NCBI GenBank assembly: GCA_014376645.1
Contig: JACMRD010000010.1
Coordinates: 1-35,038 of the forward strand
Origin: Herminiimonas sp.
Lineage (GTDB): Bacteria > Pseudomonadota > Gammaproteobacteria > Burkholderiales > Burkholderiaceae_D
DNA: 35,038 nt
Reading direction: 5' to 3'
In this document: piece after piece, positions 17,203-26,228 of the stretch
Layout of the letters: each line of letters begins with the position of its first letter
How positions within the stretch are numbered: the first letter of the stretch is position 1
Notes under the pieces: model-generated
What the model was told of the DNA's origin: nothing
Database searches by the model: none
What the model saw: only the letters and a program-made list of their open reading frames with translations
Translations under genes and position numbers: made by a program

Positions 17203-18509
17203 TAGCGTGCCTCCCGATCGCGGGAATCACGACTCTCGCGGCTGCGCAGATCCTTCAGCCGCTGTGCTTCAAGAGCCTGCAACGGATCCGGCGCCGGGCT
17301 GATGCCCGCCGCGCCGGAACCTGCAGCGGCCGGAACACGGGCAGCGCTGGATTCCGTCACACCGGATTGCGACATCAGCTTGTCGAGCGGCAGGTAAATA
17401 AGACTGTTGCCATTCTTCGCATCGACCATGATTTTGGTCGTACTGGAAAATATCTGTTGCATGGTCTCGAGGTACATACGGTCGCGGGTGATAGCCGGTG
17501 CTTTTTGGTATTCCGCCAGCACCTGCTTGAAGCGTGAGGCATCGCCCTGTGCATTCGCAGTGACGCGGGCACGGTAGGCTTCGGATTCCTGCATCAGGCG
17601 CGACGCCGCACCACGAGCCTTGGGAATCACGTCATTGGCATACGCCTGCCCTTCATTTTTTTGCCGCTCGCGATCCTGGCCGGCCTTGACCGCATCGTCG
17701 AACGAAGCCTGCACCTGTTCCGGCGGTTGCACGCCCTGCATCGTCACGTTGGTGATCGACACGCCCGCCTTGTAACGGTTGACGATCTGCTGCATCAGCT
17801 GACTGGCGTCGAACGCGATCTTTTCACGGCCTTCGTACAGCACGAAATCCATCTTGTTCTTACCGACGATTTCACGCATTGAGGTCTCCGCGACCTGGCG
17901 GATCATCTCTTCCTGGTCGCGGTTGCGAAAAACCCAGTCGGCGGCGTCCTTGAGCTTGTACTGGACGGCGAACTGAATGTCGATGATGTTTTCGTCATCG
18001 GTCAACATCAACGCTTCTTTCGGCTGCTTGTTCTTGACCGTGGTACGGTAGCCAACTTCCATTGTCCGTACCTGGGACACGTTGACGACCTCGTGGCTCT
18101 GGATCGGATACGGCCAGCGCCAATTGAAACCGGCCGGCGTCATGTGACTGAATTTACCGAATGTCATGACCACGCCGGTCTGACCTTCCGAAATCGTGAA
18201 AAAGCCACTGACGAGCCAGAGGAAAGCAACGACTGCGACAAGAATGCCTGCCCCGATGCCTGCACCACGAGCATTCGGACGGAATCCGCCGTTGCCCGTG
18301 CCGCCGCCTCCGCTACCGGACTTGCCGCCCAGGAGGCGGTTCAGACGGAGATTGAAATCGCGCCAGAGCTGATCAAGGTCGGGAGGTCCATCGCCCGGCT
18401 TCTTGCCATCCTGTGCTTGGTGCGGCTTGTCGTCCTCATTACCGCGCCCCCAACGAGGATCGTTAATATTGAACTTCACGCCAATTTTTTTGATTAGAGA
18501 AACAAGCAT
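17202..18509 (-). CDS. hflK: Modulator of FtsH protease HflK
   Basis: HflK is the partner of HflC in the FtsH-regulating membrane complex. The 435-residue protein has the family's N-terminal NDPRWGRG (16-23), and then a Gly-rich cytoplasmic linker (about 60-82) that includes a GSGGGG run. A single membrane helix (about 84-104) is followed by a periplasmic SPFH domain (EGQTGVVMTFGKF onward) and a coiled-coil region. The C-terminus is rich in Ala, Pro, Arg and Asp, ending in repeated SRD/SRE-type residues. The start ATG at 18509 has only a weak ribosome binding site. The gene lies 43 bases after hflX and is fused by one base to hflC. Confidence 0.96.
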   Translation of the reverse strand: MLVSLIKKIGVKFNINDPRWGRGNEDDKPHQAQDGKKPGDGPPDLDQLWRDFNLRLNRLLGGKSGSGGGGTGNGGFRPNARGAGIGAGILVAVVAFLWLVSGFFTISEGQTGVVMTFGKFSHMTPAGFNWRWPYPIQSHEVVNVSQVRTMEVGYRTTVKNKQPKEALMLTDDENIIDIQFAVQYKLKDAADWVFRNRDQEEMIRQVAETSMREIVGKNKMDFVLYEGREKIAFDASQLMQQIVNRYKAGVSITNVTMQGVQPPEQVQASFDDAVKAGQDRERQKNEGQAYANDVIPKARGAASRLMQESEAYRARVTANAQGDASRFKQVLAEYQKAPAITRDRMYLETMQQIFSSTTKIMVDAKNGNSLIYLPLDKLMSQSGVTESSAARVPAAAGSGAAGISPAPDPLQALEAQRLKDLRSRESRDSRDREAR

Positions 18510-18552
18510 TCTGTCGCGATCCGGCTTTGAAAGTGGGTTGGCCTGCAGGCTG

Positions 18553-19692
18553 CTAGGTAAGCGGTTCAGGAAGAACCGGCACCGGCGGTTCTTCCGGCAG
18601 TTCGGTTGTACTCAGTGACAAGGAAAAATCGCCCGATGCGAACTCCGACAGCGCACCGCGCAGCAGGCTCACGCCAGCCCCCGTCTGAGCACTCATGAAA
18701 ACACGCCGAATCTTATCATATTCGTCGCGCTCGACTCCGGGTTCCTGCCCGGCGGCATCGATCTTGTTCCAGACAAGAATCTGCGGAATATGGTCGGCGC
18801 CGATTTCCTTCAGCACCAGGTTCACCTGCTCGATCTGGTCCATCCGCACCGGACTGGCAGCGTCCACCACATGCAACAACAAATCGGCATGAATCGTCTC
18901 TTCCAGCGTTGCGCGGAATGCCGCTACCAGCTGGGTCGGCAGCTCCCGGTTGAATCCGACAGTGTCCGAAAGAACCATGTTGCCGGCTTCCCCCAAATAG
19001 ATGCGGCGCGAGGTGGTATCAAGTGTGGCGAACAACTGATCGGCCGCGTACACCCGGGCTTTGGTCAAAGCGTTGAACAACGTCGATTTCCCGGCATTGG
19101 TATAGCCCACCAGCGAGACCGAGAAGGTATTGTTGCGTCCCCGCGAGCGCCGCTGCGTCACCCGCTGGCGAGTAAGCTTGTCGAGCTTGGCGCGCAAGAC
19201 CTTGACTCGCTCGCCGAGCAGGCGGCGATCGGTCTCGAGCTGGGTCTCGCCTGGACCACGCAGGCCGATGCCGCCCTTTTGGCGCTCCAGATGTGTCCAG
19301 CCCCGAATCAGGCGGGTCGCCAGATGCTGGAGTTGCGCCAGTTCGACCTGGACTTTGCCTTCGTGGCTCTGCGCACGTTGCGCGAAGATGTCGAGGATCA
19401 GGCTAGTGCGGTCGATAACCCGAATGCCGAGACGGCGTTCGAGGTTGCGCTGTTGCGCAGGCGACAAGGCGTGATTGAAGATAATGAGTTCGAGCTCGAG
19501 GTCGGTTGCGGCGTCCTTGATTTCGTCCGCCTTGCCGGAACCTACAAAAAGTGCAGCATCCGGGCTCCCGCGGCGACCGGTGATGGTGGTGACCGGCTGT
19601 GCGCCGGCCGACTTGGCCAGCAGCGACAGCTCTTCAAGGCTCGCGGCAAAATCACCTTTACCGAAATCGATTCCGACCAGGGCAGTGCGCAC
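18553..19692 (-). CDS. hflX: Ribosome-dissociating GTPase HflX
   Basis: HflX is a GTPase of the OBG-HflX class that splits stalled or stress-damaged 70S ribosomes. The 379-residue protein has the N-terminal HflX domain (VGIDFGKGDF, SAGAQPV, FVGSGKADEI), a helical linker containing GGIGLRGPGETQLETDRR and the G domain. The G motifs are G1 GYTNAGKST, G2 around FATLDTTSR, G3 DTVGF, G4 NKID and G5 SAQTG. A Pro/Glu-rich tail ends the protein. The start is GTG at 19692, chosen because it gives the family N-terminus and no earlier start lies before an in-frame stop. It begins 38 bases after hfq, as in E. coli. Confidence 0.96.
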   Translation of the reverse strand: MRTALVGIDFGKGDFAASLEELSLLAKSAGAQPVTTITGRRGSPDAALFVGSGKADEIKDAATDLELELIIFNHALSPAQQRNLERRLGIRVIDRTSLILDIFAQRAQSHEGKVQVELAQLQHLATRLIRGWTHLERQKGGIGLRGPGETQLETDRRLLGERVKVLRAKLDKLTRQRVTQRRSRGRNNTFSVSLVGYTNAGKSTLFNALTKARVYAADQLFATLDTTSRRIYLGEAGNMVLSDTVGFNRELPTQLVAAFRATLEETIHADLLLHVVDAASPVRMDQIEQVNLVLKEIGADHIPQILVWNKIDAAGQEPGVERDEYDKIRRVFMSAQTGAGVSLLRGALSEFASGDFSLSLSTTELPEEPPVPVLPEPLT

Positions 19693-19730
19693 CTTAGACG
19701 ATACCCGTAGAAAAGCGAATCCTCAATGCG

Positions 19731-19967
19731 TCACTCCGCATCCGCTTCGAGGTTGAGATTGACAGCGCGCGCAGGCACGACCGTCGAGATCGCATGCTTG
19801 TACACCATCTGGGTTACCGTATTACGCAGCAGCACTACATACTGATCGAAGGACTCGATGTGACCCTGAAGCTTGATGCCGTTGACCAGATAAATCGACA
19901 CGGGAACATGCTCTTTTCTCAAGGCATTCAGGAAGGGGTCTTGTAACAGTTGCCCTTTATTACTCAT
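19731..19967 (-). CDS. hfq: RNA chaperone Hfq
   Basis: Hfq is a hexameric Sm-like protein that pairs small RNAs with mRNAs and affects RNA stability. The 78 residues include the Sm1 region ([19 protein letters not shown]) and the Sm2 signature YKHAIS (56-61). The proximal-face residues Q8, K32 and YKH are present. Compared with E. coli, the rim patch R16-R17-R19 reads R17-K18-H20 here. The C-terminal tail is only about ten residues and acidic (LNLEADAE), much shorter than in E. coli. The start ATG at 19967 has GGAG seven bases upstream; a longer open frame beyond it has no family match. The 181-base gap to der presumably holds the hfq promoter, but I could not fix one. Confidence 0.98.
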   Translation of the reverse strand: MSNKGQLLQDPFLNALRKEHVPVSIYLVNGIKLQGHIESFDQYVVLLRNTVTQMVYKHAISTVVPARAVNLNLEADAE

Positions 19968-20148
19968 GGCAGCTCCATTGTGGTGTTGTGGTGAGGAGTT
20001 GGTGGCATCTTGCATAAGTTTCAAGTGCCAATACGATATTTTCTTGCGCGCAGAACAGCACAAGCCAGTGCGCACAGGCTAATGGATGACTGTAGTCGAT
20101 TTTTACCTTTGGTGCAGCGCTGACAGCTGCCCACCTACATTTTTTCGA

Positions 20149-21495
20149 TTATTTTTGATTTCTTGCGAACGGATTTTTGCCCGACCGCAGTTCGATCCGG
20201 AGTGGAGTACCGACTAGCGAAAAAGTTTCCCGGAAATGTTTTTCGAGAAACCGTTTGTAGTTGTCATCGATCGAGTCAAGGGCGTTGCCGTGGATGACGA
20301 CAATCGGTGGGTTCATGCCACCTTGATGCGCGTAGCGCAGCTTCGGTCGGATCGAACCCTTGCGCCGCGGCTGCTGATGCTCAACGGCTTCGATGAGTGC
20401 CCGTGTCAGCCTCGGCGTCGAGAGATCCGACATGGCGGCCGCATAGGCGCTGTTGATCGACTTCATCAGCTGGTCCACGCCGGTCGACTTGATAGCGGAA
20501 ATGAAATGAAACTTGGCGAACGAGAGGAAATCGAGCTTGCGTTCGATGTCGATCTTGATCTCGTCACGCCGGTCGCTGGTGAGTCCGTCCCACTTGTTGA
20601 CGCCGACGACGAGTGCGCGCCCGGACTCCAGCACGAAACCGGCGATATGCGCATCCTGCTCGGAGATGTCCTGCTGCGCATCGAGCAGCAGCATGACTAC
20701 ATTGGCTTCGGAAATCGCCTGCAGTGTCTTGACCACCGAAAATTTTTCGATCGCCTCGAACACCTTGCCGCGGCGCCGGATACCGGCGGTATCGATCAGA
20801 ACGTAGTGCCGCCCATCGCGCTCGAACGGAATCTCGATCGCATCGCGGGTGGTGCCCGGCATGTCGAAGGCAATCACGCGCTCTTCGCCGAGCAGGGTGT
20901 TGACCAGCGTCGATTTGCCCACGTTCGGTCGCCCCACGATGGCGATCTTGATTTGCTTGCCGGTGTCCTGGAAGGCTTCGGGCACTTCCGGCGGTTTCTG
21001 GGCGATCGCCATGTCGAGCGCCTCTTCAACCAGGTCCATGACGCCGTCGCCATGGGCTGCTGAAATGACGTACGGGTCGCCCATTCCGAGTTCGTAGAAG
21101 TCGGCTGTCACCGAACTGTATTTCATGCCCTCGGCCTTGTTCACCACCAGCATGACGGCACGCCCGGACTTGCGCAGGAAATCAGTAATGGTCTTGTCGT
21201 GCGGCGTGATCCCCTGCCGGCCATCGACCAAGAAAATCACGATGTCGGCTTCCGCCACGGCCTGCTTGGTCTGCTTGGCCATTTCGTGCATGATGCCGTC
21301 CTTGGCGACCGGCTCGAAACCACCGGTGTCGATCGCCAGGAAGGGCCGCTCGCCCATGCGGCCTTCGCCATAGTGGCGGTCGCGCGTCAGCCCGGGCAGA
21401 TCGGCGACCAGCGCATCGCGCGACCGCGTCATCCGGTTGAACAGCGTGGATTTGCCGACGTTCGGTCGGCCTACAATGGCAATTACGGGCTTCAT
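20149..21495 (-). CDS. der: Ribosome assembly GTPase Der (EngA)
   Basis: Der is an essential GTPase with two G domains in tandem and acts in 50S subunit assembly. The 448-residue protein shows GRPNVGKST twice (9-17 and 188-196). The first domain has [10 protein letters not shown] and DTGGF, and its G4 box reads NKAEG rather than NKxD, as is common in this family. The second domain has [17 protein letters not shown] and NKWDG. A C-terminal KH-like domain (about 360-448) includes [14 protein letters not shown] and ends FARNQK. The start ATG at 21495 has AGAAG upstream. The gene follows bamB by 37 bases, the same order as in E. coli. Confidence 0.98.
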   Translation of the reverse strand: MKPVIAIVGRPNVGKSTLFNRMTRSRDALVADLPGLTRDRHYGEGRMGERPFLAIDTGGFEPVAKDGIMHEMAKQTKQAVAEADIVIFLVDGRQGITPHDKTITDFLRKSGRAVMLVVNKAEGMKYSSVTADFYELGMGDPYVISAAHGDGVMDLVEEALDMAIAQKPPEVPEAFQDTGKQIKIAIVGRPNVGKSTLVNTLLGEERVIAFDMPGTTRDAIEIPFERDGRHYVLIDTAGIRRRGKVFEAIEKFSVVKTLQAISEANVVMLLLDAQQDISEQDAHIAGFVLESGRALVVGVNKWDGLTSDRRDEIKIDIERKLDFLSFAKFHFISAIKSTGVDQLMKSINSAYAAAMSDLSTPRLTRALIEAVEHQQPRRKGSIRPKLRYAHQGGMNPPIVVIHGNALDSIDDNYKRFLEKHFRETFSLVGTPLRIELRSGKNPFARNQK

Positions 21496-21532
21496 CAGGT
21501 GTGCTTCTTCATGCGACGTTCTAAATGTTTAC

Positions 21533-22708
21533 TTATTCCGCTGCCAGTGCCACGACGGCACCCGCACGGGTCTGAATGATCAGGTTGCCGCCGGCCAGCA
21601 CCGGCGCGGCGAGGATCTCGCTGCCGTCGGTAGCAATTCGAGCCAGCATGGCGCCATCTTCACGCCCCAGGAAATGCACGTAGCCCTGGTAGTCACCGAC
21701 AGCCACGGCACGTCCGATCGAGACCGGCGCCGACAACCGCCGATAGGCCAGCTGGGTATTTTTCCACACGCTCGCGCCGGCATCCCGCGTTAGCGCCTGA
21801 ACGGCGCCAGCGAAGTCGGACGCGAAGATGAAGCGCTCATCAGCCCCCAGCCCCACATCCGACGAAAGATCTTTTGCCCAAGCCACCGTGCCGCTGGCGC
21901 CATCGAAGCACATTGCCCGACCCTGGTAGGAGACCGCGCACACTTCGCGCCCCGCCGCCACCGGCATGCCAGAGGTATCGATGATGCGTTCGAGTTCCGT
22001 GGTGCCGCGCGCCTCGCCGACGGCTGCTTCCCAGCGCGGTGCGCCGGTCGCCAGCGTGATGGCCAACAGCTTGCCACCAGGCAGGGCCACAAACGCGCTC
22101 GGTCCAGCGATCAGGATGCCCGGCGCCGCGCGCAGCGTCAATGCCGGCGCGGTGCGCTGGACCGTCCATTTGCGGGCGCCAGTCGCGGCATCGAAGCCGA
22201 CGATCCGGTTATCCTGGCTGCGCACGATGACCAGGCCCTGCCCTACAGCGGGCGCCGACAGCACCTCGCTCGACATCTGGGCTTTCCAGCGCAGCTTGCC
22301 AGCATCGTCGAACGCCATCACCGCACCTTTTTCGCCGGCGACCGCGACGGTATTGCCGTCACTGCCGACACCGGCGGTCATGATTCCGCCGATGCTGATG
22401 CGCCAGACCGGCTTGCCGCTGGTCATCTCGAAGCGGGCCAGCGTGCCGTCCTGAGCGCCGGCGAAGACGCTGTCGGCGGTCACGGCCGGCGAGAATGTAT
22501 AGATGCCCGCCGTACCGACGCTGCCTGACCACAGGCTGCGAACGGCCAGGATCGGCTTCACATCGACCAGGGCCACGGGAGGATTACGCGGCACCGACTT
22601 GCTCGAAAACGGATTGAGCGATGACAGCGACGGCATCGACGGCAAGGAAGAGCAGCCGCCGACCGCCGTCAGCAGCGCGATGGTAACGAGTCTGGAAAAA
22701 ATAGGCAT
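21533..22708 (-). CDS. bamB: Outer membrane assembly lipoprotein BamB
   Basis: BamB is the beta-propeller lipoprotein of the BAM complex, which inserts beta-barrel proteins into the outer membrane. The 391-residue protein begins MPIFSRLVTIALLTAVGGC, a lipoprotein signal with the lipidated Cys at residue 19 and a Ser next to it, which fits outer-membrane sorting. After a Ser/Pro-rich linker come repeated PQQ-type blades, each with a pattern such as GTLARFEMTSGKPVWRISIGG or GKLLAITLATGAPRWEAAVG. The start ATG at 22708 has AGGGA upstream, and the longer open frame before it carries no signal peptide. It lies 47 bases after yfgM. Confidence 0.96.
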   Translation of the reverse strand: MPIFSRLVTIALLTAVGGCSSLPSMPSLSSLNPFSSKSVPRNPPVALVDVKPILAVRSLWSGSVGTAGIYTFSPAVTADSVFAGAQDGTLARFEMTSGKPVWRISIGGIMTAGVGSDGNTVAVAGEKGAVMAFDDAGKLRWKAQMSSEVLSAPAVGQGLVIVRSQDNRIVGFDAATGARKWTVQRTAPALTLRAAPGILIAGPSAFVALPGGKLLAITLATGAPRWEAAVGEARGTTELERIIDTSGMPVAAGREVCAVSYQGRAMCFDGASGTVAWAKDLSSDVGLGADERFIFASDFAGAVQALTRDAGASVWKNTQLAYRRLSAPVSIGRAVAVGDYQGYVHFLGREDGAMLARIATDGSEILAAPVLAGGNLIIQTRAGAVVALAAE

Positions 22709-22755
22709 TGGGTTCCCTGATGGCGGATGGATGGCAGACAGTCGCGGCAAGCGAA

Positions 22756-23406
22756 TCACGCCGGCGCTTTCACGATGCCGCCGCCGAGCGCGTCGAGCTT
22801 CAACTGGATCAGTTGCCGGCCCGGGTTCTTGGTATCCATCTTGTCGAGCGCGATCTGGTATGCAGCCCGCGCATCTGCCGATTTCCCCTGCGCGGCCAGC
22901 AGGTCGCCCTTGCGGTCGGCAATTACGCCGATGAACGCCGCCGGCGTTTCGCCAGCCAGCACCTTCAGGCCTTCGTCGTAGACTTTTTCGTCCAGCAAAA
23001 TGCCGGCCAGTCGAACCCGTGCAATTGCCTTGAATTCATCGTTGCTGCCGCGATCGATCACCCACTGCAACTGTATTTTGGCAGTCTTCGTATCATTTGC
23101 ATCGTACGCGCTCCTGGCCGCCGTCAGAGCGCTCATCTCGGCATAGGTCGTGCGTGCGAACTGGCTCTGCATGTCGGTCGCGGCCCGCTGTACCTTGGCG
23201 TTGTCCTTGGCCGCAACTGCCTTTTGCAACGACTCGTACAGCTGGCCCGCCTGGCCGGCCTGATTGCGCTGGTAATAGTTCCATCCGGACCAGCTCGCAT
23301 AGACGGCCAGCGCCGCGATGAGCAGCCAGGTCAGCAGGTTGCCGTATTGGGTCCACCAGGCTTTCATGCTGGCTAGTTGTTCTTGTTCTTCTAGATCGTA
23401 TGCCAT
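22756..23406 (-). CDS. yfgM: YfgM-family ancillary SecYEG translocon protein (TPR)
   Basis: YfgM is an inner-membrane protein with a periplasmic TPR-like domain. In E. coli it associates with the SecYEG translocon and the chaperone PpiD. The 216-residue protein starts MAYDLEEQEQLASMKAWW, the family's amphipathic cytoplasmic lead, followed by one membrane helix (about 24-42). The Ala-rich helical repeats after it contain DRKGDLLAAQGKSADARAAY, a clear TPR-like unit (about 165-184). The position between hisS and bamB is the same as in E. coli and supports the name. The gene starts 88 bases after hisS. Confidence 0.93.
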   Translation of the reverse strand: MAYDLEEQEQLASMKAWWTQYGNLLTWLLIAALAVYASWSGWNYYQRNQAGQAGQLYESLQKAVAAKDNAKVQRAATDMQSQFARTTYAEMSALTAARSAYDANDTKTAKIQLQWVIDRGSNDEFKAIARVRLAGILLDEKVYDEGLKVLAGETPAAFIGVIADRKGDLLAAQGKSADARAAYQIALDKMDTKNPGRQLIQLKLDALGGGIVKAPA

Positions 23407-23494
23407 GATTTTCTGCTGTCGAATGGTGTGATGTTGTTGGATTGAGTCGCAGGCCGGGTCGGAACCCTAGCGCGCCGGCAGTGATCGCGCACGC

Positions 23495-24871
23495 TCAGTG
23501 GCGGTAATGCACATGCTCGCCGTGATCGCCGTGATCGCCGTGATCATGATCGCCGTCGCCGACGATCTGGTCGACCAGATAATCAGACAGCGTTTCGAAC
23601 GGAATCGTTGTCTGGCTGCTGCCCTTGGCCGCGTCGGCTTCGCCGCGCAAAGGCTTGACCGTCACGGTGCCCTGGGCTGCTTCGTCTTCGCCCAGGATGA
23701 CGGCAAACGCCGCACCGCTACTGTCGGCCCGTTTCATCTGTGTCTTGAAGCTGGCGCCGCCCGCCGCCGCCGCGCAATGTAGCACAACATCGAGGCCGGC
23801 ATCGCGCAATCGCTCTGCCGCGACCGAGGCCTGCAACTGGGCTTGCACGCCCTGGTGAACGACGTACACGTCGCACTGGTTCGGCGCAAACTGCTCGCCG
23901 TTGGCTTTCATCAGCTCCAGCACCCGCTCCACACCCATGGCGAAACCGCACGCAGGCGTGGGCTTACCGCCGAACATTTCGACCAGCGGGTCATAGCGAC
24001 CGCCGCCACAAACGGTGCCCTGCGATCCAAGCTGGTCGGTGACCCACTCGAAGACCGTGCGGTTGTAGTAATCCATGCCACGCACCAGCCGGGGATTGAT
24101 CGTGAACGGCACGTTGTTGTGACGAAGAATATTCTGGACACCCTCGAAATGGGCGAGCGACTCGGCATCCAGATAATCGAGCAGTTTCGGCGCACCGTTG
24201 ACCATCGCCTGCATGGTCGGATTCTTGGTGTCGAGAATACGCAGCGGGTTGGAATGAAGGCGGCGCTGGGCATCCGTGTCCAGCAACTCTGCGTGCAGCT
24301 CGAAATAGGCGATCAGGTCGGCACGGTGACGATTACGTTCTTCGGCATTGCCGATCGAATTGAGTTCCAGTCGCACGTCCTGCAGGCCGAGGTCATCCCA
24401 TAGCCGTTGACACAACATGATGAGTTCAGCATCGATGTCGGGTCCGGCAAACCCGATCGCTTCGGCGCCGACCTGCTGGAATTGACGATAGCGCCCGCGT
24501 TGCGGCCGCTCGTGGCGGAACATCGGACCGGCGTACCACAATCGCTTCGGACCGTCGTAGGTCAGGTTGTGCTCGAGCGCGGCCCGCACCACGCCAGCGG
24601 TGCTTTCGGGACGCAGGGTGAGCTGGTCGCCATTGAGCGCATCGGTGAACGAATACATTTCCTTTTCGACGATATCGGTTACGGCGCCGAGGCCGCGCGA
24701 AAACAACGCCGTCGATTCGACGATCGGCGTACGAATCTGCTGGAAACCATAACTTTTCAAGACCGTCTGCACGGTGTTCTCGAACAATTCCCACATCGGT
24801 GCATCAGTCGGCAGCACATCGTTCATGCCTTTGATCCCGACGATTTTTTCTGGTTTTTTGGTATCTGACAT
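23495..24871 (-). CDS. hisS: Histidyl-tRNA synthetase
   Basis: HisS charges tRNA-His. The 458-residue class II synthetase has motif 2 ([18 protein letters not shown], 118-135), the histidine-specific [15 protein letters not shown] (262-276), the GGGRYD loop (289-294) and motif 3 ([12 protein letters not shown], 309-320). A C-terminal anticodon-binding domain follows (about 333-438). The last 20 residues are unusual: they hold seven His with Asp and Gly between them (H442, 444, 447, 450, 453, 455, 458) and lie beyond the normal end of the enzyme. They are encoded partly by three exact nine-base repeats. A 12-base palindrome lies just upstream of the start. The gene follows ispG by 88 bases. 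Confidence 0.97.
   Translation of the reverse strand: MSDTKKPEKIVGIKGMNDVLPTDAPMWELFENTVQTVLKSYGFQQIRTPIVESTALFSRGLGAVTDIVEKEMYSFTDALNGDQLTLRPESTAGVVRAALEHNLTYDGPKRLWYAGPMFRHERPQRGRYRQFQQVGAEAIGFAGPDIDAELIMLCQRLWDDLGLQDVRLELNSIGNAEERNRHRADLIAYFELHAELLDTDAQRRLHSNPLRILDTKNPTMQAMVNGAPKLLDYLDAESLAHFEGVQNILRHNNVPFTINPRLVRGMDYYNRTVFEWVTDQLGSQGTVCGGGRYDPLVEMFGGKPTPACGFAMGVERVLELMKANGEQFAPNQCDVYVVHQGVQAQLQASVAAERLRDAGLDVVLHCAAAAGGASFKTQMKRADSSGAAFAVILGEDEAAQGTVTVKPLRGEADAAKGSSQTTIPFETLSDYLVDQIVGDGDHDHGDHGDHGEHVHYRH
23518..23544. repeat. Three tandem 9-base repeats in the hisS tail
   Basis: CGCCGTGAT occurs three times head to tail (23518-23526, 23527-23535, 23536-23544), with a degenerate copy after them. 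On the coding strand this encodes the repeated His-Gly-Asp units of the HisS tail. The array length is a multiple of three, so slippage would add or remove residues without shifting frame. Confidence 0.9.
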
Positions 24872-24879
24872 TTTTCTAT

Positions 24880-24891
24880 CGGCACGTGCCG
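24880..24891. repeat. 12-base perfect palindrome upstream of hisS
   Basis: CGGCACGTGCCG reads the same on both strands and ends eight bases before the hisS start codon. A transcription factor site is possible; as RNA it could form a four-bp stem close to the ribosome binding region. No function can be assigned. Confidence 0.55.
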
Positions 24892-24938
24892 CAATGCTGC
24901 TTTAACAAAATCGGGGTCCGGCTGACTGACATTCCATG

Positions 24939-24964
24939 CCGGTCATTATTTACCGGTCATTATT
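24939..24964. repeat. 12-base direct repeat at the ispG stop codon
   Basis: CCGGTCATTATT occurs at 24939-24950 and again at 24953-24964, two bases apart. The second copy contains the ispG stop codon. It looks like a small local duplication at the 3' end of the gene that does not affect the protein. Confidence 0.8.
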
Positions 24965-26228
24965 GCCGGCCGTAGCGGGTCCTGACGTAATCTGCGACGA
25001 TCGCTTGAAATTCTTCGGCAATGTGCTCGCCACGCAATGTCACGGTCTTTTCGCCGTCGACGAATACCGGCGCCGCCGGCGATTCGCCGGTACCGGGCAG
25101 GCTGATGCCGATGTTGGCATGCTTGGATTCGCCCGGACCGTTTACGATGCACCCCATGACGGCAACATTCATGCTCTCGACACCGGGATAGTCTTTTTTC
25201 CAGACCTGCATCTGCTGGCGCAGATAGGTCTGGATCTTCTCGGCCAGTTCCTGGAAGGTGGTGGATGTAGTGCGCCCGCAGCCCGGGCAGGCAATCACCA
25301 TGGGCGCAAACTTGCGCAGTCCCATGGTCTGGAGAATTTCCTGGCCCACCAGTACTTCGCGCGTGCGGTCACCGCCTGGCTCTGGCGTGAGCGAAATACG
25401 GATCGTGTCGCCAATACCTTCCTGCAGCAGCACGGACAATGCCGCCGTCGAGGCAACGATGCCCTTGCTGCCCATCCCGGCTTCGGTCAAACCAAGGTGC
25501 AGCGGGTAGTTGCAGCGTCGCGCCAGTGCCCGGTAGACCGCGATCAGATCCTGTACGCCCGACACCTTGCACGACAGGATGATCTTGTCGCCTGCCAGGC
25601 CGACTTCTTCGGCCCGTACGGCATTCTCGATGGCCGATGTCACCAGCGCTTCGTACATGACTGCCTGTGCGCTCCATGGCACTGCGCGGCTGGCGTTTTG
25701 ATCCATGATTCGGGCCAGCAACGACTGGTCGAGGCTGCCCCAGTTCACGCCAATACGCACCGGCTTGTCATATTTGCAGGCGAGCTCGATCATCTGTGCG
25801 AACTGGGTATCGCGCTTGGCGCCCTGCCCGACATTGCCCGGGTTGATGCGGTATTTCGACAGTGCTTCGGCACAGGCCGGAAAATCGGTCAGCAGCTTGT
25901 GGCCGTTGTAGTGAAAGTCACCCACGAGCGGCACGTCGATGCCCATGCGGTCGAGCTGTTCGCGGATCGCCGGCACGGCTTCCGCCGCTTCGGCGTTGTT
26001 GACGGTGATGCGGACCAGCTCGGAACCGGCAAGTGCGAGTGCCTTGACCTGGATCGCGGTACCGATCGCGTCGGCGGTATCGGTGTTGGTCATCGACTGC
26101 ACTACGATGGGCGCCGTACCGCCGACTGTAACGACCTTTCCACCGTGGCGAACCAGGGTGGCCCGGCCGAGGCGGCGCGCAGCAGGACCGCTGGCGTTCG
26201 CGAATTCGTTGATATCGTCGTCGCGCAT
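24960..26228 (-). CDS. ispG: 4-hydroxy-3-methylbut-2-enyl diphosphate synthase (GcpE)
   Basis: IspG converts 2-C-methyl-D-erythritol 2,4-cyclodiphosphate to HMBPP, the second-last step of the MEP pathway to isoprenoids, with a [4Fe-4S] cluster and reduced flavodoxin or ferredoxin. The 422-residue protein has the cluster cysteines C314 and C317 (ACPGCGR) and C360 (GCIVNGPGE). The family opening [10 protein letters not shown] and the block RINPGNVG are present. The extra stretch around residues 235-290 is normal for the proteobacterial form. The ATG at 26228 overlaps the rodZ stop (TGATG); a GTG one codon earlier is possible. In this order it is probably translated together with rodZ. Confidence 0.97.
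   Translation of the reverse strand: MRDDDINEFANASGPAARRLGRATLVRHGGKVVTVGGTAPIVVQSMTNTDTADAIGTAIQVKALALAGSELVRITVNNAEAAEAVPAIREQLDRMGIDVPLVGDFHYNGHKLLTDFPACAEALSKYRINPGNVGQGAKRDTQFAQMIELACKYDKPVRIGVNWGSLDQSLLARIMDQNASRAVPWSAQAVMYEALVTSAIENAVRAEEVGLAGDKIILSCKVSGVQDLIAVYRALARRCNYPLHLGLTEAGMGSKGIVASTAALSVLLQEGIGDTIRISLTPEPGGDRTREVLVGQEILQTMGLRKFAPMVIACPGCGRTTSTTFQELAEKIQTYLRQQMQVWKKDYPGVESMNVAVMGCIVNGPGESKHANIGISLPGTGESPAAPVFVDGEKTVTLRGEHIAEEFQAIVADYVRTRYGRQ

Noticed and set aside
20111-20145. Hairpin followed by a T run in the der-hfq gap (plus strand)
   Set aside because: The T run is nine bases beyond the stem, and no plus-strand gene ends here. On the minus strand, where der ends, no T run follows.
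23518-23544. Tandem repeats as a CRISPR or other array
   Set aside because: The units are nine bases long without spacers and lie inside hisS.
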